Assembly: GCA_036365455.1 (NCBI GenBank)
Contig: JAWQUS010000010.1
Coordinates: 11,912,501 to 11,976,500, forward strand
DNA from: Macrosoma leucophasiata
Taxonomy: Eukaryota; Arthropoda; Insecta; Lepidoptera; Hedylidae
Length of the DNA stretch: 64,000 nt
Reading direction: 5' to 3'
This document shows, in pieces, positions 45,956 through 57,600 of this stretch (positions within the stretch are counted from its first letter, which is position 1; every line of letters begins with the position of its first letter). Under the pieces are notes generated by a model that made no database searches, was not told the DNA's origin, and saw only the letters and a program-made list of their open reading frames with translations. A program made the position numbers and the translations under genes.

Positions 45956-48900
45956 AATGCTTACATGCTCCGTCAATTCACAATAAAGTAAAACGTCAGC
46001 AACAAAGCGTGTTCCGGACCATGCCTCACGAGCTATACTGAGTGTTATCGGGCAACATTATCAGTGAGCCGCGGCATTGATTAGCATTTTAAACACAATT
46101 ATACACTATAGTCGAATGTTTCGTGTGGTATACGTCACCCGTTTGTAAACCACAGGTCAAGGATTGAATATCGCTCTTATTTTCTAAGACTGTTTCGCTG
46201 TGGACTAGGTATTTTTCGTAAACATTTTTAAATCGTTTTGTTTTAGGGTATACATTATGATTTCATTGCTTTTACGGTACAAGAACTGCGTTCTGAGTCT
46301 AACAGAATGCCACTTGTAATGGTTTTGCTTGGATTTTGTTAAAAATCAAAGGTTCACGGTAAATACCTACCGAAAGGTTTTACGAACGATGGTAGGTACG
46401 TACATCATTCGTGAAACCTAACGATTTGATATGGTGGTGAAATGTTTCAAACTAAATACATAGTAAGCAATTGTTTTTATTAAAGACATAATAAACATGT
46501 TAATAAAGTGAATAAATACAATAATATAATCATCGATAACGGTATGTTACGCGCGACGCGACGCAGGGGGCAACCCAATAATACTCAGAATATAACATCA
46601 GATTGCGAGTACATAATATTTTAACCGACGACTCCTATTCTAAATAGCTTATGTGTATCACAGAGGCGCTCTGCCAAACGATTGCTACATTTTACACTGT
46701 TTTTGTTAAGTTGCTCGATTGAAAGAGAATTATAGCTTTTAATATAAATGGATACAAAGTAGAGACACGATAAATGAAAGTTACAGACATTAATGTATAA
46801 AAAAATGATTTGTATCACAATAATGATATATGTAGATTTCATGAACAATCCAGCTAGTTTTATGGAATATAAAAGAAATATACCAACTCTTAATTTCCAA
46901 CTATGAAGTATATGAGGTACTAACATAATAATGCAATATGACTATGTTACATTCCATTAGGTAACAAACGCAAATACTCAGTATTGGTTAGAAAAATGTT
47001 TCCAAATTTTGTTATCTAAAACAAGATATTTATTACTTTGTCTTGTAAGTCAACACGAATTTCATGTTCATGATAATAAAAGATGGGTATTTCAAATGAT
47101 ACGAATAGGTAGATTATAATTATTTAGTGATGTTAGGCTACAATGCTAAAATTAGGTATGGAACTGAAATTATTTATATTATAAAAAGTACAGTTGAAGT
47201 ACAAGTTGCTCCCAATTTTGTACAGATAGCAAAATATTTAAAATACACTACATTAAAATATAATACTAAACAATTTTGAGTAACATAGGTATTTGTTTTG
47301 AAGCAAGGCCGTGCTTAATTTCAGTGCAGCTTTAATAAAATAATACCTACTTTATCGAACCTTTTCAGGACTTACACTCACAGTATTTTGAAAAATCTGA
47401 AAATGATCGATGTGTATTATCATCCCAATTTCCTTACGGACGGGAGAGACAGTATGGATATATTTATATTTATTTTCAAAACGTAAAAACAAACGTATGT
47501 AAAATTGACGACTATTACAATGCTTATTGTATTCACATAGCATGAGGAAGATCAAATGGTATGTTTAAAACTCACAACGCTGCTTGAAAAAGGAGATATC
47601 TTTTTAAAATAGGTTTTAAGATTCATGTAAAGTATGTAGTGGAAGACAACCGATAAAACTTTAAATATCTACCGAGTGACTTTTATATTATTCTAAAATA
47701 TAAATACTTTTAAAATAGGTTATTTAAATAAGCTGTTCGATATAATACGATAGATATAACATACAGCTTTTAAAATATGCACTTGGAACTTGCTAGATTC
47801 ATTGCTTTTTGTGATCATAAAACATAAAGCGTTGTTATATCGATATTAATCTTATTTACCTCATTTTCAATAATTTGATCAAATAAATAAGAATTTATTG
47901 AATAAAGAGATTTTTTTTATATAAATTTATAAGTCACTCGGTATTTTGAAAAGTAAATACATTCTATCAAATAAAGTAAACGACGAATGTTGCAATTCCA
48001 GATTAATATTAATACGTATCTTTATAATTATAATACAAGGTTTGGTGCACATTAGCGGATATTGAAATTACACATTCGATTCAAACTCCTGTGCTTGATT
48101 AATATATCTGTCGATATATCTTATTTTAGGTCGAAGTCGTCAAAAAGCGTATCCAAGTCTTAAGAATAACTTATAATCAAGACAAAAAATATACAGGTTC
48201 AAAAAGCTTTGATAATGCTTATTGTACAGTCGATCTGCGTAAATAAATTGTATACAAGGCTATCCACTGAGATTAGTTAAATTAAAGTTTACCCCCTTAT
48301 TCATAAACGTATTTTAGCTAAAGTGTTGCTAATCTCTGCTTTGTCTCTTTCTATCCTGCACATTTGACAATGCAATTGACAGAGACAAAGTATTCTATAG
48401 CTAAAACGTATCTAATGTTTATGAATAAGGGGGTTAGTTTTTAGAAACTATATAAATTATAATATTAGGTTAAATTATAAGGAAAATGGTAATGAAACAT
48501 ATCAAAACAACAAATATTTATACTACTAATAATTTGATTAACACTGAATATTTTGCTTGACGTGTTATTTGTTACTTAACTTCAACAACGAGTTACATTA
48601 TTTATGTTACATTTATGTTATTCAACAGCCAGAAATAAGGGAATTTCTCATCCATATTCTTGTGATGTATTCTATATTTATGCCAACTTGATAAGTACCT
48701 TACATGAAAAGAAATATTATTACTACGACATGGCTACGACTCAGCAATGTCGGTATTAATAAAAACAGAGGAATATTTAGAAAGGTGCAATTTTTTTTCC
48801 AATTATTATTTTTACTATTATATGTAAAGACTAGTCTTTTATTTTAATGTGAATATTAATGTCTTATACTGTTTTGTAATGTCATCGTACACAAATAGAA

Positions 48901-51900
48901 TAGTTAGTAACTGTCTGCCAGCCTGAAAACTTGGAAAATAGCCTAACTAACTTTTGTATTTATATGAAATTACTGACATCATTCGTAAGTATTTAAAATG
49001 TATACAATTGATACGATGGATATGGATTTTAGTATTACAATAAAAGTAAAGAATTTCACTACGCGATATGAATGTGTAAAAGTAATTTTATTGATGTATG
49101 AAACTTTGAGCATCTTAGCTCATCCCAATGGATAGTCTTGTAAATATAGTTAAATTGTTTTTCTTACATATCAATTTCAAATCTAGATGTTATATATCAA
49201 AAATTTCACTAGCCTTTTCCAATGTTTTTATAATACCATAAGAGCAAGGCCTATATTTTGCATTATAAAACATGATAACACTGAGAATAGTGCAATTCCA
49301 GCCTTCTGCAATTATAATAAGCTAATAACATCGTTTACAACGTAGGTAAGTTCACGCACGAATAATATTATAACTACGTACCTACCTATCACATAATCGC
49401 ACTCCTCTCTTTGTAGTTCTTTGCTCAATCACACTTTTCTAACTATAACATTTACGGTTCCCAATCTTAACGTGTTGTACATGATGCAAACGTGTAATTA
49501 ATACGTATATCGCAAGAGCTGCAATCGTTCCTTCAAACAAAATAATATCCACTACACCATTAGAACCGTTAAGTAACAATACAAGAAGTAGTACGATATG
49601 TATTTACGAAGAGAAACCATGAAATTAGTACAAAATTGAAATATATCATCGCTAACATCGGTACTTTAATTTTATTCAAATGATTAGATGCTGTGCTTTG
49701 AAGGCAATTATTAATATTAAACGACACAGTGATTTGAGGTGTCTTATTCAAGATGGTTTGTCGAATTTTTTTTTATTTCAATACACAGAAGCTTTAAAAG
49801 TATGTCTTGCGGAAGACGGGTGGTGGATACAATGGCTGCCCGTTGCATCAAAATGCATATACAAATCCATTTTACGTCCTTTCAGAGATCAAAGAGTTTC
49901 TTCGAGATATTTGGAATAAGACAAGTTTTAAAATAATTTTCTTAGGCTTATAGGCTTAAGAAAAAAAAAGGTTTTTTACCGTCAAGAATAAACTAGAGTC
50001 CATCAGTGGCATGCAAATAGGTGGATAATATTTTAATTTATACAATGCCACAGTTTTGGAGCTTTGGATCAATTGTTTTATTGCTTCATTTTAATTTCGT
50101 CTTTATTACACGATCTCCCATTTGCGTATCGAATATCGGAACAATGCTTACATACAATAAATACGTATACTACTCGTTCATCTAGACGGACACCATACAG
50201 TCACGAAGCGACAACATCAACTAAACACCAACGTGAAGTAAGTAATTTATATTGATGTGATTGACACCTAATTAGGAAGAAAGCTAATATAAATATAATT
50301 ACGCTTTATGTGATAATAATTTCTTGCGATACATGTATAGATAATTTACTAAAAACATTGACTAAAAAGCGCAGCCTTGATATAACAAATGTATCAGTGA
50401 AATGTTTTTATGATCTATTAGGTAAGTATTGACAAATAGATTGTAAAGTTTTAGAAGATACATTGCGTATGTGATTTATGTACCTATAAAATTTTCTAAA
50501 AACAATTTAATATAGTTTTTGTGAATGATTTATCGCTTATTAAGATTAAACTTCATACAAAAGTTGATTTATCATAACTATGCTGTAGTAGGTAAGTGTA
50601 ATTTTAGTGGTGCTCAATTATGATTTAATATTAGTAGTTACCTATTAAAAAGAATATAAAGGTATTCGTTGTCGTCAATAGTTGTACCTATGAGTCATTT
50701 GTGTAGTAGTCGTTTTAGCAGAAATTCTGAATATTACGTGTAGTTATGGGTGAACTTTCTTTGTCAAGGAAACGGAAACTTCCTCTTTATTGATCTGGTT
50801 TTGAAAAAGAACATCTGAAAATCTCGCCGTATAAATAAAACTATACATAGCTGTACAAAGCCTAACTTTAACTACAGGTTGTACAGGGAATACCTATTAG
50901 ACTTGTCGGTTATTCTCAAATACCAAAATCTTACTTCGTTTTTCTAACGACACCGACTTTTCGCATCTTGTTATTTTATTATTCTACTTGTTATAATTAC
51001 TTACCCCATTTCAAATGAAACACCTATCTGTTTCGAGTCCAATGAAAAACATAATAGGAAGATTTTAGAAAATATTATATTTATGAGTAGGCAAATCGGA
51101 TATTTGTTATTGTGAAATCTGTTGCAGTTCTTGAAGATCATATCGAAACTATTCGAAACCGTGTCAGTACTGCCGGCTCTACCATGGACATACTATTGTG
51201 TTAATTCGTAACTACACCTTCGTAGCACCTTGTCGAAAATAAATTAAACCAAGAGAAACAGTATTTATAAAAAGTCTCAATAATAATTTTATACATATCT
51301 TCTTTGCATATATTTCTTCCTTGAAAGATAATTTTATATACCTACACCACGTAAGTATAGTTCGACAACACTGGTACATCTGAGAAATTAACATCGTGCG
51401 CGATGGCAGTTTTTCACATACCCTGCCTACCTATTTGTCAATCATTTTTGTACATTAAACTCTATAGACGATGCCACAAATACCTATACCATTCTTCTTT
51501 TAAATATAGAAAAAAAAATATCGGTTTTGCGGTCACATGTTATATCTACTAGACGCATCGTTTCCACGTTTGCGAAACAGATAAAGTAATAGGTAAATAA
51601 GTTACAAATCCGCGATCAATCTTTATGTTTCAATTAATTCCTTGTCCTATTTTACTTTGTTTTTCGTTTATTTTAATTACTTATTTTTAAGGTTTATCAT
51701 GTCGCACGTGCTTGAGCGTATTAAGATTCGCAACGGAACTTGTCATTAAAAAATATATATTAAATTCTAGCTAAGTTAGTCTACTTCTCACACAATAATT
51801 ACAATTTACAGTTTTATTTAACACTCTCATCATTTATAAGTGTTCACTTGATGTCACTTTTATACGTATGTAACAGTCGTTTGTCACTCCCACTTCAGTA

Positions 51901-51994
51901 CACTGATTTTAATTCTTATTTCGAGCGAACGAAAAATTTATAAGTATTATGATTAAAGTATAACTGGAAGCTCTTTTTTTCTACCTTAACCAAA
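45956..51994. other. Long AT-rich stretch without recognised genes
   Basis: About 6 kb. The first 100-200 bases hold the DBT promoter. Beyond that only one clear mobile element was found (48292-48433), which is unusual for this window. A minus-strand AATAAA lies near 46475. Open frames of 60-101 codons show no domains. The low repeat content would suit a long 3' UTR of a minus-strand transcript, but this is inference. Confidence 0.4.
48292..48433. mobile_element. MITE family M2, copy 1
   Basis: 142 bases beginning CCCCCTTATTCATAAACGTA and ending TTTATGAATAAGGGGG, flanked by TTA at 48289-48291 and 48434-48436. The TWA duplication again points to PIF/Harbinger. A second copy is at 63766-63911. 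Confidence 0.85.
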
Positions 51995-52127
51995 TTATAA
52001 AAATACTATCTTCATCATCTGTGCCTCGTAAAAAAATGGAAGATGAACGGTAGCGGCGGGTCTATGTGCTAGCGGTGAGTTGCGTCGGATCGGCGTCACG
52101 GAATCAAACGTGAACACTATACCCTCT
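51995..52127 (-). CDS. Candidate terminal coding exon, unassigned
   Basis: A GC-richer patch in AT-rich DNA keeps an open minus-strand frame for about 44 codons, with VFTFDSVTPIRRNSPLAH inside, and ends in TAA at 51995-51997. A weak acceptor (TTGAAG) at 52128 would be in phase with the donor at 55778 of the Popeye gene, making it a possible alternative last exon. No start codon or protein match supports it. It may be chance. Confidence 0.2.
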
Positions 52128-52261
52128 TCAAGTTACAACATACTAACTGTCAACAAACCATACATTGCATTTATGAATATAAGAAAAAAATATCGTATTA
52201 AGAAATAAGAATGAATTTTTAAAAAAGAACATAATTACCGCCTTAGGTAAAAAAAACAGTA

Positions 52262-53166
52262 GAGGAAAGTAAGTAAATGTGGGCTAGTGTTTCAATATGG
52301 GCTATAAGCAATTCTCGAAAACCTACAGTCGAAAGGCGGCAAAAACGACGATGGTCCATCGCATTCATTCGCTCTAACATCTCATTCACTCACTCTCGTC
52401 AATTGCGCGCCAGTGTCGGCCATTCTTGTGTTGCTGCTGTCGAAAAGTTTTCTGAGGTACGTATCAATGTGAGGTTTGATTAAAGAGAATTGGGTCTAAA
52501 CATTGTAACTATGTATTTTATTGCTGAATATAAGTTTAATTTTATGATTTTCGCTCAATTTATTGCTTGCTATATATTATTTGTAAAGTACACGATCAAA
52601 TGTATTTTAGTAAAAAATTTCGAATATGGGCTGTTACTATATAATATACATATTTAGGTATAACCTGTATATGTATAGTATTTAAGTGGTTGTTTATGTC
52701 GTTCTAAAGGTACCTAATTATATTTTTTCAGAATGGCGCCAACACAATCAAAATCACCAAGGAAAACTTGGGTTAAATAACAAATGCTTAAAGTAGGTAA
52801 ATTAAGTGGTATTTGTAAGTAAATTAAGTAATTTTTGTTAGTAAATTATGTGATTTCTTCCATCTACTAAAGTATTTTGATCTCTTTTAAGATAAAAATT
52901 TATAATTGTTATTTTCGTAGTAGATGTTATAAGTTTCTATTAGTAGCCCATATTTGAGTACCTGTTCCATATTTAGCATCTATTTTGATATTTTGTTCAA
53001 TTCTCAATATAATAATATATTATAATAATATTAACATATAATTGTTACTTAGTTCTTTAAAAACGTATGTGTGATTATTTTGACAACAAAAAATGGTTAA
53101 TTTTTTAATAGTTTTTTATTTTTGAGGCAATAACAAAATGGTAGCCCATATTTGCTTACTTTCCTC
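52262..53166 (+). mobile_element. 905-base TA-flanked DNA transposon, non-autonomous
   Basis: Inverted ends GAGGAAAGTAAGTAAATGTG and the complement of CATATTTGCTTACTTTCCTC are flanked by TA at 52260-52261 and 53167-53168, the Tc1/mariner-type target. The motif AATATGGGCT occurs near both ends and internally in both orientations. A spliced-looking leader (donor GAG/GTACGT near 52456, acceptor TTTTTTCAG at 52731) leads to a 15-codon frame starting at 52733, MAPTQSKSPRKTWVK, perhaps the remnant start of a transposase. Confidence 0.75.
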
Positions 53167-53559
53167 TATGTTTATTTATACATATGTTATGTACGCACAT
53201 ATGAAGTTATACTTCTTTAGCGTAACAATCCGATATACCAGAAAAATGTTGGAGCTAACTTTAGACTGTTGCTTTTATTTGTTTATCAGCTAACATCAGA
53301 ATGTTCTTTTACCTGTCGGTGTCGGTAAATATTAACTCTCATCAATTTTTTCCTATCGCTTCAAAAGAAGTATATAACTTCAAAAAGAGGAAACAATTTT
53401 CCTTTTTTATATTCTTTTTCAAAAACCTATGACTACAATTTTTAAATATAGAATCGTAATAAAAATAATAATTTTTAAAAGTTTCCGCACATATCTTTTC
53501 AACATTAATTTAAAGATTTTTGTCAACACAACGCAAGTAACGTACGTACATATTAGAGG

Positions 53560-53975
53560 TAAGGATGGCGATCTGAGATCGATTAATCGGAAAATCGATC
53601 TTTTAGACCGAAAAGATCGATTATTTGAATCGATTCACTGCACTGAATCGATCTAGCGAATCGATACTTTACCTTGGAAAATCGAAGATCGACCTTTTTG
53701 CTTCATTACTTAAAGGAAACATGCAGTAAATACAGTAAAAAGAGACACGACACATAAATCATAACATTTAACGTTTACGAAGCAACATTGACTTCCTTTT
53801 TTTTTTTTTGCTCGTCAGTTAGATTGAATTAAAGTTTACATGAACCAAATTGAAAAAATGTAGATTAATCGGAAATCGATTTTTTAGACGTCGATACAAT
53901 CGTGGATCGATTTTTTACTCTTCAATTCGAATCGATTCAAAGATTGATCTTTTTCAGAAAGAATCGCCATCCCTA
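53560..53975. mobile_element. Non-autonomous hAT-like element rich in ATCGATT
   Basis: The 8-base duplication ATTAGAGG at 53552-53559 and 53976-53983 flanks ends TAAGGATGGCGAT and ATCGCCATCCCTA. An 8-base duplication and TA-G-G-ATGGCGAT ends fit hAT. The interior carries many GATCGATT/AATCGATC motifs. No coding frame. Confidence 0.85.
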
Positions 53976-54188
53976 ATTAGAGGTAGGCATGTGGATAATA
54001 ATTTCGTGTATGCATACCATAGATATTATTTTATCTGTAATCACGCCGCTCTTTTTCAGTTATTATAATGGTGTAAAATAATGCAGAGACTGAAAGTTTC
54101 GACTACATTGCTCTATCTTGCTCGCGCAGTGCACCTGAGAAGTCATGACTGTACAGGCAAACGAACGTGAGCTACTACAGTTCTACTG

Positions 54189-54194
54189 TTTATT
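54189..54194 (-). terminator. Possible polyadenylation signal of the Popeye gene
   Basis: AATAAA on the minus strand about 420 bases past the Popeye stop codon. Other AATAAA motifs lie further down, so the real site is uncertain. Confidence 0.35.
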
Positions 54195-54614
54195 TACAAG
54201 TACACCTTCCATGTCTTGAGTCAGAGTCAGTGAGTGAGCAATTTCGGTTTGCTGAGAGAATGTGAGACGTTTAATCGGGACTAAGCGTCTCACATTCTTC
54301 AATGGCATGCTTCAAATCAAAATTGGAACGAAAAATGTTATTAAACGTAAAAGGTATTTAGTTCGTATATATGTTTTCCTGTCGTTGTCGTAATCTTTAA
54401 GATTTCGTCGGTTAAATTAAATCATAACAAAGTAACCGATTTCAAAATGAAAACTGTGGTTTGTTAACATTTAGCGTGCCGTCTCGAACAGACTACAGTT
54501 CGTACTATAAGTGAGGGGTGCGCGGGGTGGTGCGGGGCTGTGCGGTCAGGGCGAGTGCGGCGAGGCGGAGCGGGGGACGAGCGGCACCAGCTCGGGCTGG
54601 GGCCGCGGCCCGCG

Positions 54615-57600
54615 TCACACGGCGGGCTCCGGTGCGGCCGCCACCTCGGCGAACTTCACCTCGCGGCTGCGGCGGAAGGAGGCGGTGCGGCGCGGCGGGC
54701 TGCGGCGCCGGGCTACCGCCGGACCTGCGCCCGCCGCCGCCGCCTGCAGGCCCGGCTGCAGGCTCGCCGACGACGCCTGCGCCAGAAGCCGCGGCGGAGG
54801 GATCGCGCTTCGCCCGAACGGCGACTGCCGCAGGAACTGCCGAGCCACCACCGGCTGCCAGTACGAGTTACCTGTAAAAGAGAAAGGAGACGTGATGCAA
54901 TGTACGTCGAAAGCTGTTTTAACTACCGTTATGGGCGTATAGTATTTAATAGCATAGTAAAATCTACTCTAAATATATACCAGTTAAAAATATATATTTA
55001 TCGTAATTTATTGTCCATATCTTTGCAATTCACACGTTTCAAAAAAAAAATCCTTTTGCATTATCTGCTATTGACTAGCAAAAATTAATTGTTTGATATT
55101 ATTTCGCATTAACACATGCTTGTGAAATATATTTTATTTTTAAAGAAAAATGGAAAGAAAAATTTGACTTCAGGCGAGGCTCGAACTCGCGACCTACTGG
55201 GAATCTAGTCCAGCCGCTCTTCCAATTGAGCTACTGAAGCCCTGCCCGATTTGTCAAATCTTTCCTTCACATCTATTGCATTGCTTTATGGTAGCAGTAG
55301 CGCCATCTATTACCAACTATGCTAGTTAGGCAACCGATATAATAGACTTTTCAGTTTATTGAATATCGTAAAGAAGTCGCTTTTACCCTTAATAATTGTT
55401 TGATATTATTTCGCATTAACACATGCTTGTGAAATACACTATACAAATCGGGCAGGGCTTCAGTAGCTCAATTGGAAGAGCGGCTGGACTAGATTCCCAG
55501 TAGGTCGCGAGTTCGAGCCTCGCCTGAAGTCAAATTTTTCTTTCCATTTTTCTTTAAAAATAAAATAGCAAAAATTAAATTGAGTTGTTAGTATTTATGT
55601 TTATCTGTGTCGCGCAAACGTCTACGGTAGCCGACCGTGTCCAAGTCACCCTAGGGAAGCCCCTAGCTTACTGAGTATGATAATATATAGGTACCTCTAG
55701 TGTAAGTGGTGTGTACCCACCATCGGACGTTAATGCCCATGATATTGGTTTTCCCTTCGCACATCAAGTATGTTTACCTCTAGTAGTAGTTGTGCGCGCC
55801 CGCCACGCGAGACTACGCAAACGGCCGCGCGTGCCCTCGTGTACGGCATCGACGCTGGCCGAGCGCGTCAGGTGCGACCCACCGCCCTCACTATCCACGC
55901 CTCCCATACTCAGCCCCTCGCTCACTGAGTACAGCTTATGGGTTATGTCTTTGCCTGGAATGTGTTAGGAACGATTTTAAAGAGCCTATTACATACTGGG
56001 AACCTTACATGTTTTTTTTTCGAGATAATAACTATCCTGTTTTAATTCAAGTTACCCTTTATGTGCGTGCCAAATTTCATGAAAATCGGTTTAGCAGTTT
56101 TTGCGTGAAGGAGTAACAAACATACAAACTTTCGCATTTATAATATTAGTGTGATTATGATACTACCCAAAAGTTTTAGAGTAAGGTAGGTATTGATAAA
56201 TAAAATACTTTTATACTCAGTTTCACAGTAGGTTTATGCCTTAAAACACATACAACACACACACAATACACCCAGACCCGAAACAAATATCCATAGCTCA
56301 ATCCCCGAACGGGGACAAACACTTCTATAGATAAACATTTGTCCCAGTTCGGGGATTGAGCTCGTGACCCTAGGATTCAGCGGTAGTCACACACTGGGTA
56401 TAAACGATTAGTTTGTGTCATTGGACGATGCCTTTGCAGAGGAGATATTTTATTTTTGTAGATATGCAGAGTGCAGTGGACACTGGTAAGGGTAAGTCAT
56501 TAGTAGTCCTTTACCTACATCAGAGATTATGTAATAATACTACGTATTGAATGGACACTTCGACGTCCCGCCCGATTTCCCCGCCTCACTCAACCACCTT
56601 CCCTCTTATGGGCGAGAGTTGGTATTTTCTACGTGCTACGCACACAGGTAAGTACACGTCACTGATTGATGTCTGTGTAATAGAGACCAAATTAAGCGTT
56701 TGTATGGAATTTTAGCGGAGTGTCTGCGGTGTGCCTACATGACTAATTATGTAGTAATTACTGTAGGTACCTACGCCATACAACTTCCTATACGAACTAA
56801 GTAAAAGGTTTTTGAACAGCAGGCATATAACATGGGAATATCTACCCAAGACTGGTATACTGACCGATGAGACAGTCCAGCACGACCTTGACGGAGGGTC
56901 GGTGACGCAGCACGCGCTCAAGGCGCATGCGCGGCCAGCATACGCACGTGCACACCTCCTCCGCTACCACTGTCACCTGCGCAACAATAGCATAGGCAAT
57001 ATAGCGTGAGGACTAATGACCGAGCCCAAGAGATAATTTTTGGATTCACTCGAGCGCATGTATTTTTTGACAAAAAGGTCGAAGTGTTGATCGAAGTTCA
57101 TCAAAAATAGATTGAGATCGAATATCGGGTCCCACTGCTAATTAAACGCGATTAATAGTAGATAATAGAAAATACTCATAGATAAAATGTTATCTCTTTC
57201 AAAGATTTCCGCAGTGGGAAACGCTGTAAAACATCATGTTTACAGCTGCACCACGCTCCACCAATCCGCATTGGAGCAGCGTGGTGGAGTAAGCTCCAGG
57301 CCTCCCCCCAAAAAGGGGAGAGACGCGTGCCCAGCAGTGGGACGTATAATGGGTTGCCATTATTAAATACAATAACGCGGGATGTGCAGTAGCGTGCCGC
57401 ACTGAAATGATGTGTATGTGTGACGTAACGTGTCACCAGTGTAACGACAAGGTCAAGCGTTCATAACACTTCTATTGCCATAGTATCCATATTTATGTGT
57501 GACTAGCTGTTGCCCGCGGCTCCGCCCGCGAGTATTTCGTTGCGTAACCGCGTAACCTGTGGAAACTACAAATATCCAGACCTATAATAGACTTATAGCA

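Larger units (their letters stand above)
55089..55565. mobile_element. Second head-to-head SINE foldback
   Basis: 477 bases flanked by a perfect 13-base duplication TAGCAAAAATTAA at 55076-55088 and 55566-55578. It has one full minus-strand SINE unit with the tRNA-like head at 55167-55240, then switches at about 55436-55443 to a plus-strand unit with head at 55457-55530. Same family as 18821-19771, but its short- and long-tailed ends are swapped left to right. It lies between the last two Popeye exons. Confidence 0.85.

Noticed and set aside
46621..46926. 101-codon minus-strand frame
   Set aside because: Hydrophobic AT-rich chance frame with no start context, splice support or domain; the region is more like UTR or intergenic DNA.
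54511..54942. Plus-strand frames of 119-182 codons over 54.5-55.1 kb
   Set aside because: They are antisense shadows of the GC-rich last Popeye exon, which has splice phase and family support on the minus strand.
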